The notes: generated by a model from the sequence alone, not told the origin. Positions 21,238 through 33,493 are shown, counted from the stretch's first letter. The stretch is DNA of 64,000 nt from Leucaena leucocephala (GCA_037074615.1 CM073518.1:12600501-12664500); one strand, 5' to 3'. Numbers and translations are program-made.

Positions 21238-22440
21238 TTAATCCTTACTAGAGTACAGAATTCATGGAGAGCATGTATTGATTACAGGAAATTGAATGAT
21301 GCAACTAGGAATGACTATTTTCCTTTACTATTTATAGATCAAATGTTGGAAAGACTTGCTGGAAAAGCTAATTACTGTTTTCTTGATAAATTTTCAGGGT
21401 ATTTTCAGGTTCCAATTGTATCGTAAGATCAAGAGAAGACCATATTCACATGTCCATTTGGTACCTATGCTTATAGGAGGATGCCATTTGGCTTATGCAA
21501 TGCTCCTGGAATATTTAGAAGAGCTATGATGTCCATATTCAATGAATTCTTGGAAAGCAACATGGAGGTATTCATGGATGATTTTATAGTGTATGGTAAG
21601 GATTTTGACGAATGTTTAGAAAGTTCAGAGAAATTGTTAGTAAGGTGCATTGAGAGAAAGCTTGTGCTGAATTTTGAGAAATGCCATTTTATGGAGATAA
21701 AGGCATAGTTCTAGGGCATTTAATATCTAAGAATGGTATTGAAGTAGATAAAGCTAAGATTGAGGTTATTTCTTCTCTTCCTTATCTTTAAAGGAACTAA
21801 GGTCATTCCTAGGCCATGCTGGATTCTAGATTCATTAAGGACTTTAGAAAGATTGTTTCTCCACTTTCTAAACTCATGCAAAAAGATATAGAGTTCTGTT
21901 TTGTTGATACTTGCAAGAGAGCATTTAACACTATTAAAGCTATGCTTATCACACCACCTATACTAGTTGCACCTAATTGGCATGTAGATTTTGAGCTTTC
22001 ATGTGATGCATCAAATGAAGCTGTAGGTGCAATGTTAGGGCAGAAAGATGGTAAGCTGTCTAAAGTTATTTTATATGCATCAAAGACATTAGATAGTGCT
22101 AAAAAGAACTACACTACCACAGAAAAAGAACTCTTTGCCATTGTGTTTGCACTTGACAAATTCAGATTTTATCTTTTAAGTTCTAAAGTGATTATATACA
22201 CTGACCATGCTACTGTAAAGTTTTTGTTTAAAAAGCCACAGTCCAAGCCTCGATTCTTGAGATGGATGCTACTAATCCAATAATTTGATGTGGAGATAAG
22301 GGATAAAATTAGAGCAGAGAATGTGGTAGCTGATCATTTAAGCAGGTTGCCTGAAAATACAAGGGGAGTATTAGATTATGACATCACTTGTGATACATTT
22401 AGAGATTGTTCTCTTTCTATGATTTCACCTGGTATTGCCA
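21238..22440 (+). pseudogene. pol: Reverse transcriptase and RNase H of Athila-like copy A
   Basis: Blocks in order are WRACIDYRKLNDATR, a Phe-Pro-rich palm start (YCFLDKFSGYFQV), MPFGLCNAP, the catalytic loop FMDDFIVYG (about 21573-21599), FEKCHFM, the FLGH-connection, and RNase H. RNase H shows ELSCDASNEAVGAMLGQ, the E of TTEKELFAIVFAL and YTDHATVKFL. Stops at 21424 and 21706, one near 21790, and one at 22281 interrupt the frame. Before decay the protein copied element RNA to DNA in the particle. Relative to the family the domain is complete in length but has several nonsense or frameshift changes. Confidence 0.92.
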
Positions 22441-23330
22441 CATAGTGAACTATATTGTTATTGGTCTAATTTCACCTTTATCTCATTTCCAGGGCCAGAA
22501 GATCAAGCATAAGGCAAAATTTTATATTTGGGAACCACCCATTTTGTGAAAGAAGAAGATGTGTGCCAAGTGAAGAAGTGGATATCATTCTTACATCATG
22601 TCATTCTTCTATTTGTAGAGGATATTTCAGTACAAAGAAGACTTCAAGGAAGATACTCAATGCTGGTTTTTACTAGCCACAGCTATTCAAAGACTGCTAC
22701 AAATTCTGCAAAGCTTGTGATAGGTGCCAAAATTTTGGTGGACTGATTACAAGGCATGAAATGCCTCAGCATCCTATGCTATTTTGTGAGGTCATTTTTT
22801 GTAATAAGATTTTAGGTGGGTTATTTGCCAACTTTGGGATCAAGCACAAGGTTTCAACAACTTATCATCCCCAAACAAATGGTCAAGTTGAGAATTCTAA
22901 CAAAGCTATCAAAAGGATTCTGGAGAGCAAAGTAAGACCCTCAAGGAAAGATGTCCCCACTTGAGATGTCCCCACACATAATGGTCTATGGTAAAACATG
23001 TCATCTACCAATAGAAGTTGAGCACAAAGCATTCTGGGCAGTTAAAACTTGCAACATGGATTTTGACACTGCTGGAGAAGAAAGAATGTTGTAGATTCAA
23101 GAATTTGAAGAAATAAGACTAGATGCTTATGAGAATTCCAGGATTTACAAGGAGAAAGCTGAGCTTCTTCATGATAAATAGATTCTGCGTAAGGAATTTC
23201 AGGTTGGACATAAAAGTTTTGAGATTTAAGGCTAGATATGCTTTCAAACCTAGAAAACTTGCTGCAAGATGGGTTTCATCAGTTCTTCACATTGAGGACA
23301 ATGTAGAAATTAAGTATGGGGGAGGATGAA
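22441..23330 (+). pseudogene. int: Integrase of Athila-like copy A, internally deleted
   Basis: Remnants of the zinc-binding N-terminus (CHHVILLF-like, then CDRCQ-like) lead to RHEMPQHPMLFCE-type residues at about 22755-22790. The sequence then jumps to CNKILGGLFANFGIKHKVSTTYHPQTNGQVENSNKAI. Compared with the minus copy at 53408-53950, about 230 bp are missing, including the first two catalytic aspartates of the D,D-35-E triad; only the last Glu region remains. The C-terminal part (MVYGKTCHLPVEVEHK, RIYKEKAELL) carries further stops, and the GPY/F-type end is truncated. It cannot have been an active integrase. Confidence 0.88.
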
Positions 23331-23390
23331 CTTTAGTGTGTGAGATGGGTGAATAAAAATCAGATAATTACTGTGATTCTATATCTTTTG

Positions 23391-23734
23391 GTCTTGACCT
23401 GATGTTGTTCTAGTCACGACTAATGTGTGTGAATATGTCAAGTTTATTTTCTGTGAAAATTAGTCGCGACCTTTACCTATTTTTGTCAAGACCAAGAGTC
23501 CATATTTTCTGATGTTTACCTATCTGTGATATTTAGTCGTGAACTGTACTTTATCTTTGTCGTGACCGTAACTCTCTATGAATTTTGGTCGTGACTGGAT
23601 TAACTCTTGGGTCTGACTAGAGCATATGTGGCTATCAAGTTTATTCTATATGGGTTATGACTAATATTCGTTGTTTTATGAAGATTTCTTCTCTGTGTAA
23701 AACAGTCGCGACCTGATATCCTTTTTGTCATGAC
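23391..23734 (+). repeat. GTCGCGAC paired-palindrome array in the 3' non-coding region of copy A
   Basis: About five pairs follow the end of pol. Second boxes start 22 bp after the first in most (GTCTTGAC/GTCACGAC at 23391/23413, GTCGCGAC/GTCAAGAC near 23462/23484, GTCGCGAC/GTCATGAC near 23705/23727) and 23 bp in one. Pairs are preceded by CTGTGA-type boxes. The organisation matches the 5' leader array, so the element carried it at both ends of its internal region. Confidence 0.82.
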
Positions 23735-24867
23735 TAAAAGCGACCCTCTACTGAAAAAATTTTCTATTTCATTTTGATTGATGCTTGATCTATTGGAATT
23801 TACTATCATGGATTTACAATTGAATTTTGAACATATACTTTTGAACATTGGCAAACTTGATAAAGTGTGAGTTGCTTGTTTCATTGATTGATTGCTGGAA
23901 ATTGTGCATCATGAATGATTAATCTCATGTATTTAGTTTAATATTCATGCAATCTTATCATGGTGATTGATTAGGGTGAGTAAGCCAGATGGAAGGATTT
24001 TGAGCCTCCAACATATACTCATTAACATTGTGTGACACCATCTAGTTTGGTAACTTTGCAAAACTTATCTCAATCCTTGACTCAAAACCACATTAGCTCC
24101 TTGGGATTGTGAAAATGATAAGGGCATTTCTTTCAAAACCCTTTTGACCAAACAGTAGCCTCTTGATTAATGAATGCTATACAAGATATTTGTTGTTGCA
24201 GTAAGTCTTTAATTATGAAATAATTGTTAAGTGCAATCACTTGTTGAATATTTGAACTCCAATGCTATTGCTATTTGGCTCAATAGATGAAAGAAAAAAA
24301 ACAAAGAGAAAAGAAGAAATAAAAGAGAAAGAAGAGATAGACTAGATGACAAGATGTGATATTCAACTTGAATGAAAGAAAGTTAGCTTATGATTGATAT
24401 TTTCTGCAATTGCACAATTGAAACTGTGATAGATAAATAAGATCATGTGCAGTATTTCATTAATCATTGACATAAATTTCTATTTCATCATGTAACCTTT
24501 CCAACATTAGAACCTAATAAAGACCCTTTGATTAAAAATCCTTGTGGCGTTTAGTGGTGGAGATGTAGGGTGGTTACAAGCTTATGGAAAGCCTAAGCTA
24601 AATGGTTGAGTGAAAATTACCTTGATAAAAGAGTGAGTGAAATACTATACCTTGTCAGGAAATCTTAACCTAGTTGCTTTTTATGATTTAATTGCATGAG
24701 TTAGATTCTTTAATAGATATGAGATTAGTCTGGTCTGTTGCCAATTGAAGGGAAAAGATTGATGATTGCAAATGCTTATGTTGAATCTGTTATGGCCAAA
24801 TTTGCTGAACATGTGTGTTTAAATTTCAATTTGGGTCCATAATTTTGCTTGGAATGCAAAAGCTAAT
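23735..24867 (+). other. 3' non-coding region of Athila-like copy A
   Basis: About 1.1 kb between pol and the polypurine tract. No env-like frame is visible, although some Athila elements carry one here. It contains a purine-rich stretch (about 24285-24350, GAAAAAGAGAAAGAAG type) that recurs in complement at 51440-51545 and 56370-56430 in the minus-strand copies. Confidence 0.7.
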
Positions 24868-24878
24868 CGTGGGGGAAT
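24868..24878 (+). other. Polypurine tract of Athila-like copy A
   Basis: CGTGGGGGAAT stands immediately before the LTR start TGATAAACTC at 24879. The same tract in complement (CCCCCAC) follows the minus LTR ends at 50952 and 55804. Confidence 0.85.
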
Positions 24879-25105
24879 TGATAAACTCATATTTGTATTA
24901 ATTTTAGTGTGTTTAAAGAGAGTTTTATTATTGATTCTTTTATCCCCGTTTATCAATATGTTGAACAATTAAATAATAAAATAAAAATGGAACAAGTGGA
25001 AATTAATTAATATTATTTTAGTGATTAATTGGATAAAAAATCTATTAAATATCAATTACAGGTCAATGCAGTAACCAATCAATAGATTAGGTGGAGGTTA
25101 GTTGA
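24879..25105 (+). repeat. First 227 bp of the 3' LTR of copy A
   Basis: Begins TGATAAACTCATATTTG and matches the family LTR until a Tekay-like LTR interrupts it at 25106. The last part of an LTR in the same orientation appears at 32398-33368, next to the primer site of copy B, so one LTR may have served both copies. Confidence 0.85.
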
Positions 25106-28100
25106 TGAAACATCCTTACTTTCGTATGTCTTAGGGACCATTCAGTAGCATTTAGAACCACTTTCAAGGTCATTGAAGTCCAATTTCTCAATCTGGAGTT
25201 TTATTCTTATCGAGTACTGTTCACTGTGCAAATTCTAGATGAGTGACTCGACTTCGAAAAATCATAACTAATTCTATAAAAATCTAAATGAAGTGGTTCC
25301 AATTTATAAATTAAGCTAACTCAATTATCTTTTAGGAAAAAATAACTCGTTGACCATTCGTTGACCAAGTCAACGTCAGTCAACGTGTCAACTTTACTGT
25401 TCATCCCACGTTTTTCTCCCTGAATCCAGCATTCTGGTCCCAACTTTGATAATTTATATCTTCTTGTGTAGACATCCAAATGATACATTTTATATATCAA
25501 ATTAAAGCTTGGTATGTCTAATATCTACCATAAAAATTTCATACATTTATTCATCCATTTACTATTTTTAATCATTTATCAAACATGACCTTGTCACCAC
25601 GTGTTACTGTTCACAGTGGTATATTTCAGCATTTCTACTTTGCATACATATGCATACATCCCTCATACATCAGTCAAACATGCCAAACAACAATTATTAT
25701 TAATTAATAAGTTGTTTTACATCTGGACATGTACATAAATTCTCATATCTCTATTACATCTTTTTCTGCCTAAACTCCGGCAGCATAACCGCTACGCTTC
25801 ATCTGTACAAAGAACTGAACCGTACTGATTCGGTAATCCCCTCATGAGAACTACCATTCTACGTAGTACCCAGGAAAGACTAGATGAACCGGCTAGGTCC
25901 ACTCACTTCTAGCCTCCTTAGACAGCACTACGTACACAGTACTTATCATATACTGATGTTCAGTCTTTACTTCGGCAGCATAACGGCGTCTCTTAAAATT
26001 CCCAGAATTCATTTCGACATAACCTCCCCTGTAATGGGTTATTTATTGGGATGAGATTCGGGGGAATCTCAGTAGCAATAATCATAACAATATATGTAAT
26101 GCAGAGTGACAGTGCTTGCTTGTGATTGTGTACAGATAAGTATGCTGCGTGCTTCCATGCTTAATAACATATGATCATAGCATTACAGCAGAGCTTCAGA
26201 CATAACATATAAGACAACAATCCAACCAAACAATAGCACAATAAATCACAAAGCCATTACATAAAATCTAGGATTAGTTACTACCTGGCTAGCTTAGCAG
26301 AACTCCACTCTCCTTATTATGTTTCCAGCTCCGCCAGAACTTCCTTACTTTTTTTTTCTCCTTTCTCTCTTCCCTTCCTTCTCCTTCTCTCTCTTCTTTC
26401 TCTCCCTTCTCCCTTTCATGCGTGAATGCAAGAATGGAATGGAGGGGGGTATTTATAATTGCCTTCAATGGCAATTCTGCAGTTTCTATGATCTTTGATC
26501 CTACGGTCCTGGTTTTTCCTGGATTTTCCTATTTTCTTTAATTCCTCATTTACTGCATCATGCATGACATCATCGGGACACCTCACCGGGACACCTCAGC
26601 GCCACATTTATCACATGTCTGAAATCCTGGACACCTCAGCAGCTGACTCAGCATGCTGACTCACCGATCCAGTCTCTTGCCTCGTAGTACGTGTCCTCAA
26701 CTTTTTCTTCTGCCTTTATGTTGGCGCCATGTGTCATCTTACTGGCACCTGTCACGCTTTCCAATGCTATCCAGATAAATCCAGGACTTTATCTGATCAC
26801 CTCCTCGGTTATCATGCCGACCGAGTAACTTTACTTTATTGAAACAGCATTAAAATAATATTTTAATGCCACTTTTTCCCACATATCACTGGGCCTACGT
26901 TTTTGGGCTCTGGGAATGTTATCTTGGATTCTGACCAAGCTCAAGTACTCTGATGGCTCGATTCCCAAGAAACAGCCCTTGGCAAATTACCAAAATGCCC
27001 TTGGGTGCCCTTTCTTGTATTATTTTAACCCTAAGGGTAAAATCGTCATTTCATACCCTTCTGTACTCTGTCAGGGCATATACTGACTCTAAGTAACCTT
27101 ATTTGTATATACCTTGGCTTCTGGGCCTGTCCAGAATGACCAAAATGCCCTTCATTCATCTGTTACCCTTTTGTACAACACAGGGGCATTTTCGTAATTT
27201 CGCACTTTTCCGGGGTTCTGCCGGACACTGGCCCACCTATCAGTCCAAGTGTCTTACTGGGCCTCTGTTGGCGCCATTATTGGGCCTTTCTGGGTCCAAT
27301 ACCTTCATGGCACGCATTACGAGGAATCTTCCCCCGTTAATAATTATTGAATATTTTATCTATTATTCACCGTTTATACACATATCCGGACACCGGCTCC
27401 TTCTGTCCGAAACACTAGCCTGCGGTGTTCAGGAATCCCTGTGAGTCATATCAGTCATCTGACTGAGATCATCCGAACTCATTCAGTCCCCTTTCAAATA
27501 CCGATAAATCTCCCTATCGGATCCCCGGAGGCCTCACACTCCCGTCTGGATTTTCTGATTTGCGAATAACTTTTTCTACAGGCCTCCTATCGGTATTCTG
27601 TCAGTTTCCCGACATCCGCCCCATAAGGACGTATCATCCTGTATTTTCTCACCTAGATCTGAATTCTAGGATATCCGGTATGAATTTTTATAACTTTTGG
27701 ACGATCAGTCCATTTCTGGCTATCTGGAGTCTTCAAAAATTCCTGTATTAAGCCAGATTACCGAGCGTCACTTGCTCTCTCTACCGGTGAAATCTGGGAC
27801 TGAAATGCTGTCGGACAGTCCAAACCACTTCCGGCCTGACTTTCTTTAATTACAATTTTGCCCCAAGGAACTTTTCTTCTTTTCATTTAAGTCCCTTTTT
27901 ATTTGGCTAAAATTACACTTAAGGACCCCACATTTTTGTCTACTTTCCTTTTTTGGCCTTGAAACTTTCCAAAATTGCACTTAAGTCCTTTCATTTCCTT
28001 TACTAGGTCTAGGGGCATTATCGTCTTTTCATATTTTACCAGAGTATTCTCTGGCCCTGGTCAACTATCCAGATACCCCTTCTTGACTGTCTAACCTTAG

Positions 28101-28717
28101 CCAAATGACCAAAATACCCTTTACTCATTCTTCAGTTATTCTATAACATAAGGGCATTTTCGTCATTTTGCACATTTTTCCCGGACACCGGCCCCTCTTA
28201 CCCCCGAATTGATATTATGGGCCTGGGCCTTCCCTGGTGTCACTACGGGCCTTAGACAATACTGTATGGCCTCTGGTCATTGTCCGATCATCTCTATTCG
28301 GACTGCTCTTCCTTTACCGATTATAACTGTAAATTCCCATCTTCAGGAATTTTTACAGAAAAATCGGGACCTCAAATCAAAATTCTGTGACTCCTCATTC
28401 AATCCGGAATCATTTTCTCTATCTCCCGGTATTTTCAGATATTTTATCCGGACCGGGCTGTTTTGGCCTAAAAAAGCACTCACGCGCACACTTTTCCAAA
28501 ATGACCATTTTACCCCTGGTCATATTTCTAATTCTTTCATACACATAGAGACCTCATATGCACATTTCACAGTTCAATGAAATGATCAGCATAATTTTCT
28601 CTATTTTCTGGCAAAATATGGTACTCATCGGCTACCAGTCCGATCTTTCCCATAATTACGATTATGCCCTTGAATTCTCTTCCTGGCATCTCTAGGCGTA
28701 AAAATTGGGGTGTTACA
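25106..28717 (-). repeat. Tekay-like LTR (3612 bp), minus strand
   Basis: On the plus strand it starts TGAAACATCC and ends GGGTGTTACA, the reverse complement of the gag-only element's LTR ends. It is the 3' LTR of a leftward element: the polypurine tract (complement CTACCCCCC) follows at 28718. It is clearly more diverged from 10277-13857 than the two LTRs of that element are from each other. TATA box at 26460-26467; the inverted motif pairs and the splice-like sites are retained. The frames within it mirror those of the other LTRs and are not convincing genes. Confidence 0.92.
26460..26467 (-). promoter_or_regulatory. TATA box of the minus-strand Tekay-like LTR
   Basis: The minus strand reads TATAAATA followed by CCCCCC and then a GA-rich tract (complement at 26340-26415), the same order as in the gag-only element LTR. 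Confidence 0.7.
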
Positions 28718-29299
28718 TTTCTACCCCCCTTAAAATAAATTTCGTCCTCAAAATTTACTTGGCATCTTAGTCAACGATCCTGGATATAACCCTTCTGTAT
28801 ATCCTTTCCTGGTTTATGACTAAGGCTTGGGGCATTCATCCTCTTATACTTATGGACAATTCATTACACTTGTGAGTAGTGTCCATTTCTTTCATATCTT
28901 ACCCCTCAGAATTTTGATGTAATTCTGGGGTCTACATTACTCCTCTTATACTTTGCTGATCTCTCAGGAGAAATATTGTTCTTCTAATTTTCTTTCTCCT
29001 GATACGAGATCATAGCTCAGATAACTTTTCTGACTTTTCTTAACTGTTCTCATAACTTCATGCACCTATGCCCAACTTTTGTGGCATTTGCACTTTCTTA
29101 TCCCTTCTTAGGGCTTACATATCTTTAGGCTACTCTTGCCTTAGCACCTTTCAATTTAACGTGCTAGTGGGTTAGGGCTAGATTACTCTTTATATAGCTT
29201 TAGGCCCTAGCAATCTCTTTCTTATAGAACTACGTTCTATCTTTGCTTTGCCTTAGACCCTCTTCTCTAGGTCTATCTGGCCTTCTGATCTCTCATGAC

Positions 29300-29760
29300 T
29301 TGTTATCATGACCACTTTCTTTAGATCCGAAAAGAACTCTTCATTATCCATATCATCATCTAGGCATATAGTTCCTTACAGCTCAGTCGCCCTTACAGCT
29401 ATGGTTTTTCTTAACCATTCTTAGGGTCGACCTTAGGGAATATTGGAGACTCTGTCTGAGGTAAGAGCAAATACCTTTCCTAGGGATGTCAGCATTCTTA
29501 GGGCAACATCTTACCAAGTGGCATTTCTTACCACAACTGCTTTGCCCTGCTCAACACTCCCATGTGCCATGGCTCTTTCCACCACATTGACATCTCTGCT
29601 CTCCAATCTGATCATTACCTTGATCAGTCCCCCTACCTGAACTATTACCTCTTTCTCTTGCTATTGGCTTTATAACTTGAGCTACCTCCCAGAGTGCTCT
29701 TAGCCAATGTTTTTTTTTATTCTCAACACATAGAGGATTCTATTCTTTTCTGCTTCTCAG
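29300..29760 (-). pseudogene. gag: Gag C-terminal remnant, gag-only type
   Basis: Read on the minus strand, this matches 15000-15450 of the gag-only element over the segment from the Ser-Thr-Leu-Gly-Gly linker, through the first knuckle (Cys-x2-Cys type, partly mutated), to the sequence after gag. A characteristic shared block on the plus strand is GATGTCAGCATTCTTAGGGC at 29486. Stops and indels disrupt every frame. It gives family identity but no product. Confidence 0.8.
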
Positions 29761-30017
29761 GCATACTTCTACAAAACTTTGAATATCAGTACTCAGCTTT
29801 GAACTTGGACTCCGTCTTTGCTAAGGGAAAGCTAAGTTTAGTCTGTATACTAGAGGCTATCTAAGAAAACCATTATAAAATAATTTCTCTGGGTGAGTTT
29901 ATCAACTAGTGAAGCTTCCTCACCTTAACTTCGTCTTTGGCATTCATCTTCCCTAAGAGATACTACATTGTACTCATATCTCATGGCTCATTACTTTCCT
30001 TAGGCTAGGTCTAACTA

Positions 30018-30165
30018 TGACCTCGGGATCTAACTGCGATCAACCATTAGCCTCTTCAGAATCTAACTGCGACTCTGAAGCTATTAGGATCTATCTGCGA
30101 CCCTGGAGCCATGCTAGGATCTAACTATGACCCTCCAGAATCTAACTGCGATTCTGTTGTACTGT
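30018..30165. repeat. Minisatellite with ATCTAACTGCGA units
   Basis: Five units of 20-31 bp share (A/G)GA(A/T)TCTAACTGCGA. A second duplication nearby repeats CAGATCCAACTCTTATCTGA at about 30359 and 30431. It may be an expanded form of the leader repeat seen at 13878-13957, since its complement also contains GATTCTGG. Confidence 0.7.
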
Positions 30166-31266
30166 ATATCTCCTGAAGATTTTAAACCAACAGACTAAGT
30201 TATAAGGTTAACTGCTTCCACCTGTTGATAACTCCATAAATAAACATTTGAAAATTTTATAGCCTCATATCATTTACCCAGACTTTACTTACTTCCTCTC
30301 TTACTCAGGAGTTCCTTCTTATCTTTCACCCTGTGCTCTAACTGTGAGCCATTCTGTACCAGATCCAACTCTTATCTGAAGAGTGATCTGTACTCATCTG
30401 AATCTAGCTCTATCTGAGAGCCACCTGTTTCAGATCCAACTCTTATCTGAAGAGTGATCTAGAAACAATCCCTTTACAGTTATCTGTATACCATTCCGCT
30501 TAATAGAAATGGCCCTGAGTACTGTATTCACAAGCTTATAGAAATACCTGAGTAACCTCAATCATATCTGAGTAACCTCAATCATACATCATGTCTGAGT
30601 ATCATATCATAACTTATCATCCCATAACTGAGACTATCTATCATCCTCAATACAATCATATCATCCTCCTACCATATGGTATGGGAGCAACCTACTTTCT
30701 CATAACTTTCTTATCTCATATATGTACTCATATATACTCTACCCTGCATGCACTGCAAAAGGGGAGTATTCATTCATCATAGCATACTCTAACATGCATG
30801 TCATCCTTTGACAACTGCAAGGAGATGCAACTATCATAACTTATGACAACATAAGCCATATCATCATCATATTTTGCTCAACCATCCATTAGACATCATA
30901 ATAATCTAAGTAAGCCTCAAAACATATTTTCTTGATCATATTATTTGTCAGATCATCATCTGATCATACTATCTATCGCATTATCTGTCAGATTATCAAT
31001 CACATGATAAGAATCTGACAGGCACCTCTGTCTATCTTACTTAGGCTGCCACACTACCCTCTTACCAGGGTATAGACTCAACCCTTCACTACTTTATCTT
31101 ATATAGGGAATTGGGGAGTCACTTTATCTCTTAACTGTGGCTATCTCTTTACTATCTTTCAACTTCTTCTATCTATCCATCAGTCCTAGTATACTCTTGA
31201 CCGGACTATGGTTCCTTATTGGCCTTTCTCTTGATCCTTAATCCTCATGGATCTCATTCATCATCT

Positions 31267-32397
31267 CTCACTATGTTAGGAGTTAATCAGTTTAACAAGA
31301 ATATGTTAGCTAACAACTAGCAAGCTAAATCTCAATCAAAGCTACAACTCGCAGACGTTGAATAGAGAATTATGAATCATTCAACTCAAGAGATAGAAGA
31401 AGATTAATTAAAAAGATACAAATATACTCTGTTATAGAATTACTCTAATTAATCACAATCATGTCCAACTAGTTCAAGGATGAGAATCAATCAAAGCATC
31501 AATTATGTAGAAATAGAAAATCCAACTCAGTTCCCTAATCATTAATCATCTACTAACTCTAATTGCATCAGTAATTACAGAATTAACGATATCAACTCGA
31601 TGCAATTAAATCTGAATTAAAAACACAATGAACTCCCTATTTCAGCTCAAGGATTCTGGTTCAGCATCATCTCCAAGAGAGCACAGCAAATCTAGCCTTC
31701 CATTGCTTTCAAGACTTCAACAGCAACAGCAACAGCAAAACTAGCAGTAGTCATGGTGAATATAGAAAGATAAGTTGAAGATGGAAGTTGAATGTTGCTC
31801 TGGTTCTCCTCCTCAGAATAGAGCAGAAGTGGAAAGATGAAAGGAATGATGGATGGCGTGATGGAGTGTGGAATGGACGAGTGATCTGAATAAATCCAGA
31901 AGTATGGAATAGGGTGTGTTGATATGTGCAGATGATGTGAATATATAAGAGAAGTGTGGAATGCTGCACTATTGCAGAAGTGAGTGATTCTATTCAAATG
32001 AGGTGTGTGTGCGCTAACAGTGCAATAAGTGCTGATATGATGAGCTATTATGGAAGTGTGGAATGTTAGAGTTCAGTTCTGAATTGGACTCCCTCCAGCT
32101 GTCAGCACATGCCCAATCTATTACAGCACATGTGTGAATCTTCTTCCAGCATGTGATTCTGTTAGCCCACTTATTCAATCCACCACATGCTTAAATCTTC
32201 TCTTGTCCAGCTGTCAACTAACCTTCACCTAATTTGTTGCTTGGTTATCCAATTAATCACTAAAATCATATCAATTAATTTCCACTTGTTCTATTTTTAT
32301 TTTATTTATTAATTGCTAAACATATTGATAAATGGGGACATAAATCAATAATAAAACTCTCGTTAAACACACTAAAATCAATACAAATACCACATCA
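31267..32397 (-). repeat. Athila-like LTR fragment, minus strand, both ends missing
   Basis: Matches the inverted solo LTR at 19746-21232 from its position about 290 onward (GTTAGCTAACAACT block) to within about 12 bp of the LTR end (AATCAATACAAATA). It abuts a plus-oriented LTR fragment at 32398, giving an inverted arrangement of two broken LTRs. Confidence 0.85.
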
Positions 32398-33368
32398 CTT
32401 ATTCCACACTTCTCTAATATATTCACATCCCCATACACACTGAGGAGGCTATCATTCCACATCACATACCTCAGATTCACACACGCCATTCCTTCTCTCT
32501 CCATGTCTATTCTCTCTCTCTCTTTCATCCGCAACTTTCCTCTGTTCTAAACAATAGAACCAGAGGAAAGTCCTGCTTCTATCTTCATCTTCACTTTCTG
32601 CACTTATCATGACTGCTGCTGGTTTTTCTTCTGCTGTTGAAGTCTTGACAGTAATGGAAGGCTAGAGTTGCTGTGCTCTCTTGGAGATGGTGCTGAACCA
32701 GAATCCTTGATCTGAACAGGGAGTTCATTATGTTTTTAATTCATATTTAATTGTATTGAGTTGATATAGTTAATTATATAATTACTTATGCAATTAGAGT
32801 TACTAGATGATTAATGATTAGGGAACCGAGTTGGATTTCCTATTTCTACATAATTTATGCGTTGATTGATTCTCATCCTTGAACTAGTTGGACATGGTTG
32901 TGGTTAATTAGAGAAAGTCTATAACATAGTACAATTGTATCTATTTAATTCATCTTCTTCTATCTCTTGAATTGAATTATTCTTCTTTCTCTACTCAATG
33001 TCTGCGAGTTGTAGGTTTGATTGAGATTTAGCTGGCTAGTTGTTAGCTAACACATTCTAATTCAGCTAATTAACTCCAAACATTCTGTGGATAATGAAGG
33101 TAAGGTAATCTCCAAGGAAACACACTTGTCATTGATTCATATCATCATCATTAACCGCTAAAATCGTAAACAGTAGCATAGAATTTATATTCAAAAGTTA
33201 TTCAATATCTCATCACACAACTCATCTGATTAATTTGTTAATTTGTGGCTCATTGGATTAATTAGGAACTTTAGCATCCATTTAGGTTCCTTGTGAGTCG
33301 ACCTAGGTTAGCTTCACTCTACTATTGGTTAGCTTAGTTTTGTTTGATAATTAAAGCGATGGTTATCA
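32398..33368 (+). repeat. 3' two thirds of the 5' LTR of Athila-like copy B
   Basis: Starts inside the LTR at the CATTCCACACTTC region and ends GGTTATCA at 33368, followed by AAA and the primer-binding site. It retains the conserved hairpin at 32533-32571. About the first third of the LTR is missing or represented only by 24879-25105. Confidence 0.88.
32533..32571 (+). other. Conserved inverted repeat in the Athila-like LTR
   Basis: AACTTTCCTCTGTTCTA and its near-complement flank a short loop; second copy of the hairpin described at 6992-7031. Confidence 0.8.
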
Positions 33369-33371
33369 AAA

Positions 33372-33388
33372 TGGCACCGTTGCCGAGG
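33372..33388 (+). other. Primer-binding site of Athila-like copy B
   Basis: TGGCACCGTTGCCGAGG begins three bases after the LTR end, as in copy A, and is closer to the TGGCGCCGTTGCCGGGG type. Confidence 0.78.
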
Positions 33389-33493
33389 AGCCTTACTTGT
33401 TAAGGTTTCCTAAGCAATCTACTGGGCCTCAAAAACATAAAAATAATATAGGTGTTTTAGTTTTTCTGCGAATTTAGTGTTTTGTCTTTTTGA

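Larger units (their letters stand above)
28718..31266 (-). mobile_element. Decayed internal region of a minus-strand Tekay-like element
   Basis: The internal DNA starts at the polypurine tract (28718-28735) and the conserved complement of the GAGGACGAAATTT block. From about 29300 to 29760 it matches the zinc-knuckle end of gag and the following spacer of the gag-only element, so it is probably the same non-autonomous type. From 29760 to 31266 similarity fades; the stretch is rich in short repeats and no RT or integrase motif is visible. Its 5' LTR is absent, and the region is cut by an Athila-like LTR fragment near 31267. Confidence 0.75.

Noticed and set aside
23735..24867. env-like gene expected after pol in some Athila elements
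   Set aside because: No long frame, signal peptide or membrane segment is seen in this stretch or in its minus-strand counterparts.
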